Part shown: piece after piece, positions 24,301 to 36,800 of the stretch | How the letters are laid out: each line of letters begins with the position of its first letter | Position numbering within the stretch: the stretch's first letter is position 1 | Source: Dicyema japonicum | Taxonomy: Eukaryota > Dicyemida > Rhombozoa > Dicyemidae | Assembly (NCBI GenBank): GCA_011109175.1 | Contig: RDEW01000032.1 | Location: forward strand, 238,749 to 302,748 | DNA: 64,000 bases | Direction: 5' to 3' | The notes under the pieces: model-generated | Told to the model about the DNA's origin: nothing | Databases searched by the model: none | The model's input: the letters and a program-made list of their open reading frames with translations, nothing else | Program-made: the position numbers and the translations under genes

Positions 24301-25370
24301 GGAAACAGCTACACGTGGACACTTGGTTAGACGAAAATTTTTATTTTCTAGTTGTTGCCTGCTTACCTTCTATTATTGGAAACTTAAAAATTGAAATAAT
24401 GGCACTACAAACGTTTCCGTGATAGAAACCTGAAAAGTAACTAAAATATAAGCTGACTCCACCCCAATGAGAAGTGGAACTAGTATCCTCATCGGTATTG
24501 ACCTCTTTCGTCGTTTTGGGTCACTTAGCTGATGGCATTCTGTTTTACACTATAACTTTGGGTCAATGAATAAATACTAAAACGTAAGAACTTGTTTTGG
24601 GATACTTTCGTAGCGGGATAAGATAGTTCTGTAGGATGAGTTCAATTTATTATTGATGATCGAATTAAACTCAACTGGGTTACCATTAAGCTTTAAATTT
24701 TAGATTTTTGTTAATATTTCAATATCGTTAAACCATTTGTACAAGTATTCTATAAAATTCAAATTATTTTTTAATTAAATTTAAATTATATAAAAAATAA
24801 TTAAATTAATATTGGGAGGCTGAATCTCCAGGCTGTTTCCTCTGAAAATAGCCATCACTTAATGTCACAAAAGTGATGGAACGTCTAGTGGACAAACAGC
24901 ACAACTTCCTAAAAATGGCAAAGTCTTCAGGAAGCCCCCAAGAAGAGTTGATTCTTGCCTAAATGAGTGTACTCGTAAAATTGAACACAAACCTCCTCCC
25001 TTTTGAACTTCTTGAAAGATTCCAGACAAAGCTGGAACAGGGGAAGATCATTGACATCGGGATCATTTAATTAGACGATAAATCTTTCCTCTTCTTGTGT
25101 TCCCGAGGTTATAAAATAATCGCTAGTGAGATGCCATCCTGTCTCACATATATCCTTGTTGACTTTTTGGATCATATTCCTTTAAATTAAAAATTAATCC
25201 CATCATTGCTTCATAAAAGGTCAGCGATATCTTATAAATGGGGAGGGTCCCGATGATTTATCCTTTAATAAAGGAGTGTTGAAGAGGTTGGTTAATAAAA
25301 TAACTTGACGAGGTAAAAGTGAAATCCAGTCTGTTGAGCAGCACCGAGTTTGTTCCTATATTCTGTTCCT
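21360..25370. other. 4-kb gene-poor repeat stretch
   Basis: No supported gene. Internal repeats: AATATCCTGTTCCAACTACGA at about 21399 recurs at 22908 with the following GAAAATCGTAC. A block at 21838-21915 (GAACCAGTTGCCGTGGAAAC, CTGCTAAACAGAA) matches 62452-62512. A SINE tail piece is near 22600 and another at about 25050-25125. At 24870-25075 a frame (MERLVDKQHNFLKMAKSSG..., LLPFELLERFQTKLEQG) runs with one TAA; it is protein-like but unrecognised. Confidence 0.4.
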
Positions 25371-25374
25371 TCCT

Positions 25375-25630
25375 TCTTCGTTCAATTATCGTCTTCATGT
25401 GATCAATTTGTCTCAGTCCGCATCTATACCATGATGGCACAAAAAATGATCATTCGCTCTCATTTCACAGGTCATTGGAAGGAGTCCACAACTATAGTTT
25501 CGATGCACGTGTGTGCTAAGAAGACCCGTCATCTGCGTCCGTGACATAGAGAATTGAATATACTTAATTATTTGTTTATTGATAACTTCAGTCTCGGTTT
25601 ATTAAGGAGTCGATAAAATTTTAATTAGTA
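25375..25630 (+). mobile_element. Diverged SINE copy, subfamily A1
   Basis: Core words CATGTGATCAATTTGTCTCA, GGCACAAAAAATGATCATTC and GGAGTCCACAACTA are followed by the tail GAATTGAATATACTTAATTA TTTGTTTATTG and a TATTAAGG end. All match the order in 2211-2532. Confidence 0.6.
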
Positions 25631-26819
25631 GACACATTATAAATATTAATAGTCTGTTATAAATAGAAAGTTATTTTATTTTTGGCAGGCTGGCTGATAG
25701 TTTCGACTACTGCGCTGGTGACTGTACTGTCGCTGGTGTGGTTATTGAGACAGTTGGCTGGCTAGCCCACCCGTAGGGCTTATGCCTGCTTCATAAAAGG
25801 AAAGCGAAGAGGGTGTCTTGCTTTATATTTTTCGTATCGTTCGTGTATATTTTATAAAATCGCTAGTTCAAATCCCATTTGGCGATTTAAATATAACGAC
25901 CAAAATTGTTTTAATGAAGTTTAAATCAGTGCTCAATCGATCACCTCTATGAAATATAACAGCTTTATCGAATAATTAATTGTTAGGTTACCCACATTGC
26001 ATGTTCAGTGCCGGCAGGCTATAATGGAACTTATGACAAATTAATCATATTTTAAGTGAATATAATTTAAAAAACAATCAATAATTAAATTAAATTAACA
26101 CAGCCAACCATCCAAAGTGGACCTCGCTGACATTATCGATGTTGCGTTACCTCGCACGGTTGCAACAGAGATCAACTGGAGAAGCCACCGGGTCTCACTT
26201 GCATCGTGGCTTTTTAGTGTAGCTAGGCGTCCAAGTTTTTTAGGGAAAGCGATTTTCCACTTATTCCTCCAGTTGTCTCGACCATGAAAAAAACTGACGT
26301 ATTCGTAATTTTTTTAATTTTTAAAAACTGCTGCAATTTCGCCTTCTACATTTATATAATTGGCCATATCTTAACCATACTAAGTCGTCAGCTCCAACTA
26401 CCAGCAAGATACAGATGCACATTCATCTTGATAATTTTTGACTTTTTGCTCGACAATCATCCTGTCAAGTGATATCCTAAGCGCAACAGATTGGATGTAA
26501 CCCCCTTATCAGGTTATCAATTGATAAAGCCTCCATATAATTCTCATATTACTTAGAGATCTCATGATGAAACAATCAGGATGACTCTACTGGATCCTCA
26601 TAAAGTGGAGTTTCCTCTTCATGTACACCGTTTTAGAAAACAGATCCATGAACAAATTTAGCTTAAATCACATAAAAATTAATTTTCTTAAATCACATAA
26701 ATATCAACACGTGGGATCACTGTATGCAATTGAAACAGAAAATTTACGAATATTGATTAAGACAACGCAAAAACATCCCGATTACCGCAAACTTATTGTT
26801 CTGAGATTTATCGAACTTA

Positions 26820-27560
26820 ATCGAGTGATCAACGAATCTCCCATCTATTTACCAGGAAGATTGCTTCTGTTCTCCCATTAAGCAACACAAAGTTATCCAT
26901 CGTCTCTTTTTCTGTTTTTTCGTTCCAATCATCAGCAATAATATGAATTGAGACAAGAACTGGGCAGACATGTGAAAAGTCCTTATAAAACGTCTCTAAC
27001 TCCTCTATATAATTTCAGGAGAGGCACAAACTATTGTGTCCATGGCTTCTTTCAAAATGACTTCCAATTATTTTTGTCAAGTTTTAGACAAATTCATTAA
27101 AAAACATCACGAGATTTAACCAAAACGACTTTTTTAAGTAAAAAAGTCATTTATAAATATTATAAAAAACAGACATCACTTCATTCATAGGCGGAAGAGT
27201 TTTCATAATGGTAATTTTAATCAGTAAAGTTGGCCAAGAGATTTCAGGTAGATCCGTAATTTTTTGATAAATAAACGGATTTATCTCAATGAACGATAAT
27301 AAGGTGATAACAGTTACATTTATAAGAAGGATGTTTGGAGAGCAATTCACAAAAGAAAATATACACCGGCCTATTTTACCCCCAGTCTTTCAAGTGAAAG
27401 AAACTATAGCTGGCAAGAACGTAAAATACAAAAACAGACGCTCCCGTATAACCAATAAGGTGGTGTTGTGGGGAGGAAATTGAAACTGAACTAAGACATA
27501 ATGGGGACCTATCCGATCCTGGTAGAAGCGGGATTGATGGAGCAACGAATTCTACACAAA
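26820..27560 (-). other. Possible decayed multi-exon membrane-protein gene
   Basis: Several minus-strand frames are protein-like and in the same order. They are LIGYTGASVFVFYVLASYS (about 27455-27395), NILLINVTVITLLSFIEINP (about 27340-27280), FWLNLVMFFNEF (about 27115-27085), and FYKDFSHVCPVLVSIHIIAD with WNEKTEKETMDNFVLLNGR (about 26990-26860). Two are hydrophobic, like membrane segments. Ultrashort introns can be proposed between some pieces but not all junctions stay in frame. Family not recognised. Opposite-strand frames at 26621-26881 and 27289-27483 compete with this reading. Confidence 0.25.
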
Positions 27561-27687
27561 ATTTAGAAATTTTTGACTAAAATTATAATTTAATAAATTA
27601 AGAATGCAGTTTTAGAAAGATAAAAAAATGCATAATCACTACATGATTTGTCGACGACATCATTTACTTCTCAATGCAATAGAAGTC

Positions 27688-27918
27688 GGCGATTTTTTTG
27701 CACTTCAAATTACCGGTACCCATGTAGAGATGCATGACCTTAGAGAACGGCCTGGCATAGTTCCACGCTTCGGTGATTTCTTTGCATTTCAGATTACCGC
27801 TACTCGATGTAGAGATGCATGACCTTAGAGAACGGCCTGGAATAGTGCCACGCTTCCAACGTGTGTATTTATGACCTTTGGGAGCGACCTGACATAGTGC
27901 CACACTTCCAACGTGAAC
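27688..27918. repeat. Minisatellite, about 85-bp unit, 2.5 copies
   Basis: Two nearly identical units share ATGTAGAGATGCATGACCTT, AGAGAACGGCCTGG.ATAGT and CCACGCTTC. A shortened third unit (TATGACCTTTGGGAGCGACC, GACATAGTGCCACACTTCC) follows. Both strands have open frames through it only because of the repeat. Confidence 0.8.
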
Positions 27919-28464
27919 ATGGGGATCCCCAGTTTCTAAAACTCTTTTAACACGTTTTTACACGACTTACTCAGCCATGGAAGTAGGATTCATTGCTTCT
28001 AACACACGCTGACGATTTTATCATCCGAGTAGGAATGGATGCGTAAATATGGCAAAATCAGTTGATTATCTTCTAAAGTTATGTGTTTTGACTGCAAATA
28101 GGCCATGACCCATAATCCAGTAAAAGTGCGGCATTATTATCATCAAAAATCCGATATTTTGAAGGGCCAATATTGTCCTATGACCTTTTTCCTTCCTTCC
28201 ATATTCTATATTTCCTTAAATCGCAACATTTTATAACTTCCAGTCTTTTGCTTATTCTTGTAGAAATCAAATTCTTATATCAATGTGTCTCATAATAAGA
28301 TCCAGACAATGTTTCCATGGTGATAGGCCCACCTAATTTTTCGTTCAATGGAACATTCCAGAACATGTGCGTTACGGAATTAATTAGCCACTAAAGAAAA
28401 ACTTCAAATTAAAGGATTAATCATAAATAACAATAGTCAATCAAAAATAGAGGCAAATCAATAA
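27919..28464. other. Intergenic stretch downstream of nucleoside diphosphate kinase
   Basis: No supported exon or repeat. It ends at the stop codon of the minus-strand kinase gene. Confidence 0.35.
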
Positions 28465-28942
28465 TTACTCATAGATGAAGGGGTTAAGAATAGAATCCCA
28501 TTGAACAATCTCGTTTTCAGTGAACCAAATAGCAATTTCCGCATTAGCGCTAGCCACTGAGTCACTTCCGTGAATTATGTTCCTTCCCTTGTCGATTCCG
28601 TAGTCTCCTCTAATAGTTCCTGGTTTAGATTCCTGTGGGTCAGTCGCACCAATCATGATACGAGCAGCTTTAATCACGTTTTTCCCTTCAAAAACCTGAA
28701 TGTTTTATACATAAACCTACCATTGGCACAACAGGTCCCGAAGAAGACATGTACTCAATCATCCCAGGATAAAATGACAAATTTTTTAATTCTTTGTAAT
28801 GTTCGCTAAGAATTTCACTGGTTGGCCAAACAAATTTCATTGCCACTAGCCTGTAGCCCCTTGTCTCGAACCGAGAAATAATTTTTCCAACCAATCCTCT
28901 TTGAACACCATCAGGCTTGATCATAAGGAATGTCCGCTCCAT
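28465..28942 (-). CDS. Nucleoside diphosphate kinase, 2 exons, 25-nt intron
   Basis: It transfers the terminal phosphate of ATP to other nucleoside diphosphates through a phospho-histidine, and is normally a cytosolic hexamer. Exon 1 is 28942-28721 and exon 2 28695-28465; the intron 28720-28696 is GT...AG and 25 nt. Splicing joins GPVVPM to [20 protein letters not shown] without a break, giving 150 aa, the usual length. [19 protein letters not shown] contains the ATP-binding Lys of [18 protein letters not shown] contains the active-site His. The end (NPFIYE) is typical. The reading frame is intact. Start chosen at the canonical MERTF. Confidence 0.95.
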
Positions 28943-29456
28943 TTTTTAATAACATCAATAAACGTGATAACTTTATTTAATCAGGTTAACCAACGTAGAA
29001 AAATTTAATTATTATTATTTCTATTAAATTCAAATATTAAATTAATTTATGTGTACTTTATTGTTTTTTGGGTGGCATATTGGTTGTGGTTAGGTGTCAG
29101 GCAAAGTGACTTAGGTTACGGGTTCGATTTTCGCTGCTGTTCACCTGATGGAAGGTTCCACGCATCTACGATGCTAAAAAGGCTTGACGAATGACTCCGT
29201 CATCAGTGGATTCTCACTGCGGAACTGGATAGTCAAAAAAGACCACACACAAGAAAAAGAATATAGAACAGAAGATCATTCCTTGGTTCAACGATTAGTT
29301 AAAATTAACTGTTTTTTACTTAAATAAAGTGTGTGTCCTGCCTATGCGGAGCTATAAATACCACGGCTCCGTGAAATAGGCTGTTATTATTATTTTTTCG
29401 TATTTGATGATTTTTATTTCAAAAGTTCTGGTATTCGACGTTACTATTTTTTATTA
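28943..29456. other. Upstream region of the kinase and spacer
   Basis: AT-rich sequence with no supported exon. About 29095-29240 contains GC-richer, probably repeat-derived sequence (GTTACGGGTTCGATTTTCGC), with no clean tRNA fold seen. Confidence 0.35.
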
Positions 29457-29772
29457 AGCCGCGTGGCGCCATGTGGTGCTGCGTGGTTAATTGGTTGAAG
29501 TTTTCTGCTTGCTTGTCTGTTCCTCCTCTCTCTTCCTATTAGAGTGGCGTCATGTGATCCACCTGTCTAGGTGACGCCCAGTGCCAGGCCGACACGAAAA
29601 AGGATCATTTGCTCTTCCCCACTCCACTGGAGGGGTTTCCACAACGTCTTTCCTTTTGTGCTGATTCCGGATGGACTCTGTTTCTGTAGAAGTGGAAACT
29701 GGAACACTTAATTAGTTGTTTACTTTAACTTCTTTCTTGATGTATCCGGGGTTATTAAATTAAATAAAATAA
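29457..29772 (+). mobile_element. SINE copy, subfamily A1, full length
   Basis: Near-identical to 2211-2532 over the whole length, from AGCCGCGTGGCGCCATGTGG to the tail TATCCGGGGTTATTAAATTA. It has the same A-box-like TGGTTAATTGG and CCACTCCACTGGAGGGGTTT block. It lacks a short stretch after CCACAAC. High identity between two copies suggests fairly recent activity. Confidence 0.85.
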
Positions 29773-30839
29773 AATTAATTTAGCCTTATGTCATTTTTTC
29801 AAGAAAAATGCGTTTTCGATTCTTATTCCAAACTGTTAGTTTATGTCATCTTTTTGACAAGATAAACGTGCAACAGATCTTGGTCACCATTTTACTTATC
29901 AATAAGAGATCTGATACACATTAACTTAATCGTCTAGTCTTGAGGTTCTCATGGGCTGATTTTAGTAGGCTTGTGCTTCCATCTTCCTACAGTATCATCA
30001 TAGCTAACAACATTGATTACTGATGGAACGACTTTTAGAAAATCCTATTCAAAAAAAATTAAAATTAGACTAATCAACACTGACGAACCTGTCTGGCTGC
30101 TGAGAGAGCCAAGGAGACTGGTTTATGGATCTATGCTCCTCCTCAGATCGAATTTATTAAAAATCCCCATCAACGAAGATACTGTAGCTTCGGTATTTCT
30201 ATCTGGGATTGATTGAAAATTTGTAAGACATATGTTACGGAACCATCGATACCTATGAAACCCTGAATTTTTTCCGAATAAGGGTAGAGAGATTTCCGAG
30301 ACATAATTCATTAAATTATGCCTTTAAACTGTCAATCAACACTTTACACAACCTCTCCTAGTTGACAACAAACCAGTTTTCGAATGTCCATCACTTATAA
30401 AATGTCCATTTACCACGTCGAAAACGACTGATATATCGGAGAAACAAGCTTCATAACCGCTGTTCTCTTACAAGTAAGTCAGGCCAGAGTAACCTAGTTA
30501 ACTTTACTTTAAGTCAATATGACAATTAAGCCACTTGGAGATACCAAGAGACCCATCTAATTTTATGAACAGCACTGTTTTAACAAAATAAATTTAAGAT
30601 TGTCGTTTTTATAAGTATTTGTAATTAAAAAATTCAAGCTATTTTTTGGGATTACAGTTACATTTTCCTAAACACGTCGGTTCATCATGTAAATCCATAG
30701 CAGTATGGTACATCAAGCGATGATATGGTAGCCGTATAGTCCCTCATGTAAATCCATATCTGCGCAAGTATCTCTATTTTAACTAATATTTGGGAAAAAA
30801 CATTAACTAATTGGTAAAATGCCATCATTTAAGTTGGTT
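29773..30839. other. Gene-poor stretch
   Basis: The 67-codon frame 30013-30216 (TDEPVWLLREPRRLVYGSML) is protein-like but unrecognised and isolated. TCATGTAAATCCATA occurs twice 59 bp apart (30689, 30748). Otherwise nothing supportable. Confidence 0.35.
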
Positions 30840-31035
30840 ACGGTTGAATAATGAGATATGGAATCGTACTTCAGCTCAGTGGCCTATAAGGAAAGCCACT
30901 AATAATGAACATGGATCTAAGACATGTTAAACTGGCATTAGAAGACGCAGGGATCTAGAAAGACTCAGAAAAATCTCAATCTCGAGAAGAGCGTGGAGGT
31001 GTCTAGCAGACCGGAGTGGTATTCCGTATCTTAAA
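30840..31035. repeat. Dispersed 190-bp repeat R2, copy 1
   Basis: It matches 41028-41215 with exact words such as GGCATTAGAAGACRCAGG, GAGAAGAGCGTGGAGGTGTC and GCAGACCGGA/ACAGACCGGA. A coding origin is not apparent. Confidence 0.75.
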
Positions 31036-31923
31036 GCTATAAATTAGTGACCTCACATTTCGAAGTGTTCAGCATTAGACCGAGGGACTCTATTTGGAGT
31101 ATTAAATTTCTCAGACAATCCAACTCATTCATTGGTTGGCTGTCCATAGTACAATCACCCAAATGGCACATGTTCAAAGATGTAACAACCTCGTGTGACA
31201 TATATCGAAGCTGAACAGAGCTTGTCTCAATGTGGTTTATAAAAGGAGCGATATCTTCACGCTGATTGAAATAAAATCACATTTTAACAGATATTAGGGT
31301 AAGTCTAAATAGAGGAGGTACATGAATACATTCTTTTGCCAGTGAAGTGGCAATAATTTACAATGCTAAGTAAAGATAATACCGATAGTAGTAACATGAG
31401 AAGTATAAAGTTTTATAAACACATAAATATTGGTTGCCACATTAAAAGTGGAAACTGATATCGATTTGGGATGATCAACCAAGGACATGCACTTGGACGG
31501 ATGCCGTTTGTTCAAAAGTCTGAACGAGGAAAGGAAATTTCACCCCGCAATGGTCCTATTTACTGCGAATTGTCTGAAAGTGGGTTGGCATGGGTCAAAG
31601 AGAAAACAAATTATTTGAAAAGATATTAATTCATTTTAGTAATAATTTGAAATTAAAATAAAAGACTCATAAAATGTGATATTTAAGGCGATTTTTATTT
31701 TGACTTTATAAATCGGAAATTTTGACCTAAGAAATTGACTTTATTGACTTTAAAATTCCAAAATTTTGACCTAAAAATTGACTTTATTGACTTTTAATTT
31801 TGACCTTTTTTGACTTTATGATAAATTTATATACAAAAAAATTTTTTAATATAAAAAACTAATCAAAATCTTTATTAAAATACAATGTAATTCGAAACGT
31901 TTTCGACAATAAAATTTCAATCT

Positions 31924-32419
31924 TTAGATAGTAATTTTTCCAAGAAAAACTTTTCTCAACTTATAATGTGGAAGACACTTTTTCAGATAGTTGTATACAT
32001 ATATTGAAATATGTTGTTCTTCCATGTTGTGATATAAAGCACTTGATTGACAATTAATCTTGATTCCATTACTACCTGATTCCACATAAATCGTCCCGAA
32101 ATGCAATATCTGAATGTGTTCAACAGTGTCTTCACGATCTATCGCAATATTCCTTAGAAAATCGTCAATTATCTTAACGATAACCGAAGAGTTAGCCGCA
32201 GAAGACAATGACGACAAGATATTAAAAATATTTTCTAGAGATCAGAAATTCTTCCAATAAGTGATTGACATATTTCTGTCCTCGAATATCAGTTTCGTAA
32301 ATCAAAACAAAAAATAACTCAATTCTTTCAAGCTGCTTCTGGCATAAATTTTCTACATTATTTCGGCAGGCGTAAGTAGAAAGAAGATTATGTCCAACAC
32401 TCTCAAACAAGTCTCGCAA
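31924..32419 (-). pseudogene. Unrecognised two-part open frame with one frameshift
   Basis: Two minus-strand frames abut. The first contains ESVGHNLLSTYACRNNVENL and FFVLIYETDIRGQKYVNHLL. The second contains SSAANSSVIVKIIDDFLRNI, IQILHFGTIYVESGSNGIKI and YVYNYLKKCLPHYKLRKVFL. They differ by a single extra T in a run of five at about 32223-32228. Read without that base the result is about 165 aa of well-balanced, folded-looking protein. No GT...AG intron fixes the break. The upstream end is unclear: an exon may lie near 32440-32560. Family not recognised. Either a recently broken gene or a live gene with an assembly indel. Confidence 0.45.
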
Positions 32420-33356
32420 GCTTTTACTGTTGACTTATGCAAGGGGATATCGGATTCGACAAAAGCCTAGTGACTTTATCGACCCATGTGTCGGCAGATG
32501 GGACGAGAAAATCAATGGGTTAATAGACACCTTTAAAATTGTAATAAACATAATAAACCTGCTAATTTGATATGAATCTTAAAAGATCTACATGATTCTA
32601 TAAAAATTGTTTTTTTGCAGTTACAAATGTCCCACATAAATTCAAAAAAGATTTCCATCAGGATATTTTTTAACAACAGACTTAATCTTTTAAATGTCAT
32701 TCTTGATTGAACGCGGCAACACGGTGACTGATGATAATTGACCCCACGCTAGTATTTTATTTAAAAACTCAAAAATTAAACAATAAAAAATAAAAATCAA
32801 TAAATTTTTGACCTTTTTTGACATTACACAAAATTTTGAGTTTTTTGATTTTATAACTTTTAATTAATATGATATTTTTTATTAAAAACTACATTTTTAT
32901 AAGTTTTAAACAATTATAAAGAACATATCAATTTTTGACTTTATTGACAAAAATCGCCCTAGTGATGTTCTTCAAGAGAACGATATTCTGTACCCATCTC
33001 TTCTATTAGACGTTTTAGAAGCAGTATTCTAAATTGATAAATTCCATTGAAAGAGTGACAGTTGAAAATTGAAGAGTGACAGTTAATAAGTGACAGTTGA
33101 AACAACATGGGTCCTGTCCCAAAATGCCTGGGCTCCACGTTGGGACAATTTTCAACCAGTCATTCCTAAGTAAGCTTTTCATACCTAGGCGGATCAGATA
33201 CCTTCATACGGAAGGTCACATTCTTTCCTTCACAATTTGTCTTTAGATTTTAGCCTGGTCCTCATTAAACTTCCTTGTCGGACCTCAACAAGATAGTTAT
33301 CTTTAGAGAATAACCTCGTATATAATAATAATGCACATTCGCAACAAGAGAGTTAG

Positions 33357-33590
33357 TCAATTGACGGCGCTTGCCGCACCCAGAAAATCTTTGCCGTCAG
33401 ACACATCTACGGTCCTATTGATAGTGTATATGTTCTGGTTGCTGATCACTTTCGGCTAGTGTGTGTCCAAGAGGGATTTAAGTTGTTTTATGTGAAAAGC
33501 ATTCAGGCTTTCAGTACAAGTTTAATTCAAACCAACGTTCCTGAATTGTACAACAAAATAAGCATAATAAATACATTTTATTTAAATTAA
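33357..33590 (+). other. Unrecognised 77-codon exon-like frame
   Basis: The frame opens directly after an AG and reads IDGACRTQKIFAVRHIYGPI, DSVYVLVADHFRLVCVQEGF and LFYVKSIQAFSTSLIQTNVP. It lacks an early Met, so it would be an internal or last exon. No upstream exon could be joined convincingly, and a second open frame overlaps its first third. Length alone is compatible with chance. Confidence 0.25.
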
Positions 33591-33839
33591 AAAATCGTTA
33601 AATTAATTAAATTATTTAAATTTAATATTTCTGCTTTATACGGCACTTTCCCATCAATAGACGATCGGATTCCTCTACAGAAATGAGAAAAGTCGTTTTA
33701 GTACAGTAGTGGGGAATGGAAGACCAAATACGTTTGATGGCGCAGTTGGCTCGGGAACTAAAATTACCTAACTGTTTGACGCTATTTCTGTCTTTCAATC
33801 CCTGTGATCTCGGGTTTTAAATAAATAATAGACGATTCT

Positions 33840-34130
33840 GGTATATGGAAGCAAGGCATCCCTACTATGGGAAGTTTGTATTCACCTAGCGCGCCACTGC
33901 TACGGTCACTATATCGTTGTACAAAACCATTCAATCAGAATCAGACGATCAGTTTCTTTGTTATCCTTTCTAGACGACTAGAAGACTGTCACCTCTTCTC
34001 TTTTCATGATCTTCCTTCTACTTATTAAGCATCACTTGACGAATCTCTTAAAAATCAACTTATGGTTACTTTCCTGTTAGCCACTGGTTTCCTTCACTTG
34101 AAGGGATCGGGGTTAAATAAATAAGGCGAC
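33840..34130 (+). pseudogene. LINE C-terminal/3' end fragment (family L-B)
   Basis: GSKASLLWEVCIHLARHCYG resembles a decayed post-RT region. The segment ends GGTTTCCTTCACTTGAAGGG ATCGGGGTTAAATAAATAA, the L-B 3' end also seen at 20500 and 46000. Confidence 0.45.
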
Positions 34131-34524
34131 TCGGAAGCAACCCTTGATAACAATTCCAGAATAATCCTATCACATACCTGGTCAGGATTTTTTAGCTTCT
34201 AGGATGGATCTGAATCCTGGCATCCTTACTGACCTTCTTCTGACTGTAAATATATGCTGTCGAGCCTATTAATTTCTCCTAGAGGTGGAGAAAGCTACCG
34301 TTCTTTAATAATTCTCTTAGACAATTTCTTAGTCCTTATTACAGATCTATCCTCTTGGCTCTTATGACGTCATTGACTAGAAAGCGCACAAAGAAAGCAT
34401 AAAACTTGTCAATTCCAGCCTTAACAAGGATGATTCGTCTCGATGCAGCCATCGAAGATCACAGTGGTTACTTAGGCTAATAGTCCCCCAATTAGTAGAA
34501 ATTGTTACCAAAAGACAAAATAGA

Positions 34525-35642
34525 TCATGTATTAATAGTATAGTTAATTCTCCTAGCGTTATGAATCCCCCTAAGGTCTTTCTTGACGATCTCCAATTGA
34601 TTGATGTATGGGTTGGCTGTGGTTGACTTAATCGTCTCCAAATGTGAGTTCAGCTTCTTAATGATCTCCTCAACGTTTTCATATATGGTATCAAGGTTCG
34701 AGGGATCAAGTGATGACTGATTGAGTTTTGTCCGTAAAATACAAGTCAGGGAGTTGAAGGCGGCGAATCTTTGAATCACTTTCTTATTGGAGTTTTTGAT
34801 CAATTTGCTCTTCAATTCGAAGATTTTGCAGATCTCGGAGGTCATGTCTTGGATCGTCTTCAATATGAGGATTTCGTCGAGATTCCTGGAAGTTTCTTTT
34901 TGCGGCTGTTTGACATTTTGAATATGTTTCTCAGATCGGTTCTCGAGTTTGATGACATTTTCCTTAAACTCTTTGATCATCTTCTGAGTCCTCGTGTTCA
35001 GTGCTATCAGAACCTTGGGATTTTCCTCTTCAAAGATTGCCAGCTGTTCCACCTGTCTAATTACATCGGGGACCAATTTGAGATCACTGACGATCTTTTT
35101 GATGCATTGGACTTTTTTAATGCTGATCGTGAACAACGTCGATTCCTCGGTACCCCAATTCCTCATTTCAATGATGCTGGATGTCTTTGTTATTATACTT
35201 TTTGATTCTCTGAACTGTTCTTGAATATCCTCGAATAACCTGTCTTTGTGAGGCAAGTCCTGGTTTATCTCGTTAATGATGTTATCTGTATTGCTTAGCA
35301 ATTCTATTAACTTGTCGTTCACATTGGAAAACTCTGACAGAAAATCATCCAATTCTATGTTTTTAGTGAGAAAGGTGGTCAGAGTTGAATTCAGAGTGTC
35401 AAATAAATCGAAAAATAAGCTAGTCTTGTATTTCAGCACTGTTTTGTGTTCATTTGAGATCAGACTAAGTGTATTCTCCTTCAAGTGTTGTACACATCAT
35501 ATTTAATTTTGTCGTACACATCTTCGGGCAAGCTGTCGTATAGGGTGTCGTATACGTCTTTATTAGTTATGTTTTTTAATTGATCTCCAATGTTGGCTGA
35601 AGGCTGGATATTCCTATTTCGGGAGATTTGCTTTTTCTTCAT
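34525..35642 (-). CDS. Unrecognised 362-aa coiled-coil-rich protein, 2 exons
   Basis: Exon 1 is 35642-35494 (MKKKQISRNRNIQPSANIGD through LPEDVYDKIKYD). Exon 2 is 35464-34525, uninterrupted for 313 codons, the longest open frame of the window. A 29-nt GT...AG intron (35493-35465) joins them in frame; a shorter 17- or 20-nt alternative exists. The protein is hydrophilic and almost wholly helical in character, rich in Lys, Glu, Ile, Asn and Leu, with heptad-like stretches (FKENVIKLENRSEKHIQNV; YENVEEIIKKLNSHLETIK). There is no signal peptide or membrane segment, so a cytosolic or nuclear structural role is likely. No family recognised. Confidence 0.7.
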
Positions 35643-36800
35643 TGTAGGTGGTAGTGTAATCCAAAACGATCGTTAATGTTCTTATATTACAGATACGTCA
35701 ATCTTAATCGCATCCGCAGATATCTACGGAATTAATCTTTAATTCCTTTACTTAATTGTACGTGTCTCCCTGACGACTGGAAAAAAGACTCGGGAGATCT
35801 AATAGATACTCTGACGAAGGGCTAAAGAAAATGGACGAAGCAGTCAACTTATTGTAAGCAGAAACGGCCATCAGTGAATGTAAAGCCAACGCATCGGGCC
35901 ATGACTTTTCGAACATGATCCTATTCAAAGAGAAACATGATTGTCTTAACCACGTGTCTGGAATACAATACTATCTCTATTATGAACTCTTATATTCAGT
36001 TCCTTAATAAATAGCTCTTAGTAAATGACTTTAAGATGACTTGATGACGAAAGGAAACCAATCGATGCATAGTGGAAGAAAGGATCGATATATTCAAAAT
36101 GATCAAAGGTCTCATGTCAGATTCTGAGACTCATTAAGGGATGCAGGGTTCCGTGAAGTTTCGTTGTATGTGTGGAGGATAGATACCCTTCACATACCCT
36201 CCTAATTTATTGTTTATATTACACTTGCTTTGTCAGCAGGATCTACCTTTGCGGAGCGTCCAAATGTTGACTGACTAAAGGAACTAAAAATACTCAGCTC
36301 ATAGATAATGATTTCGTTTCGTCCCAATCGCCTTCGTCGTTGCAGACATCTAAAGAACGATCACTGCACGGTTCTGAGACCCAAGGAGCGGTGATGTCTT
36401 CATACCTCATGAGATTAGTCAGGAAACTTTTCAACTGTTCGAAATCATGGTTACTTACTGCAAAGTATATTTAATTAACTAAAAGTAAAATAGACGACTT
36501 CCTACTGTCGGGAGAATATATCTTCACATTAAGTTAGTTTGGAGTGTCAGTCATGTCATGAAGATAATAAGTCTTATGAATGTCGGTTAACTAGAAATAA
36601 GCGACATTTTTTAAGAATGTTATGGTTTCGCTCAAAGTATTGTAATCGGAAATAGTTCTTGCATGCAGGCCTTTAACTAGCCTACCTATCTTAATTGCTG
36701 ATAATAATAGTAGGACCTTCGTGAGAGCCATAATTCGAGACCCGCACGTGCAGGACTTTTTTAAGAGTAAAGAACAATTATGCTAATTAATTATTGAAAA
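35643..36800. other. Gene-free stretch
   Basis: No supported exon. Includes a divergent upstream region for the coiled-coil gene and mixed sequence with stops in all frames. Confidence 0.35.

Noticed and set aside
27628-27903. Open frames on both strands through the minisatellite
   Set aside because: Created by the repeated 85-bp unit; no independent protein evidence.
28570-28809. 79-codon plus frame
   Set aside because: Antisense to the nucleoside diphosphate kinase exons.
34771-35205. 144-codon plus-strand frame
   Set aside because: Lies antisense inside the intact 362-aa coiled-coil gene; its leucine/phenylalanine-rich content is the mirror of the helical sense protein.
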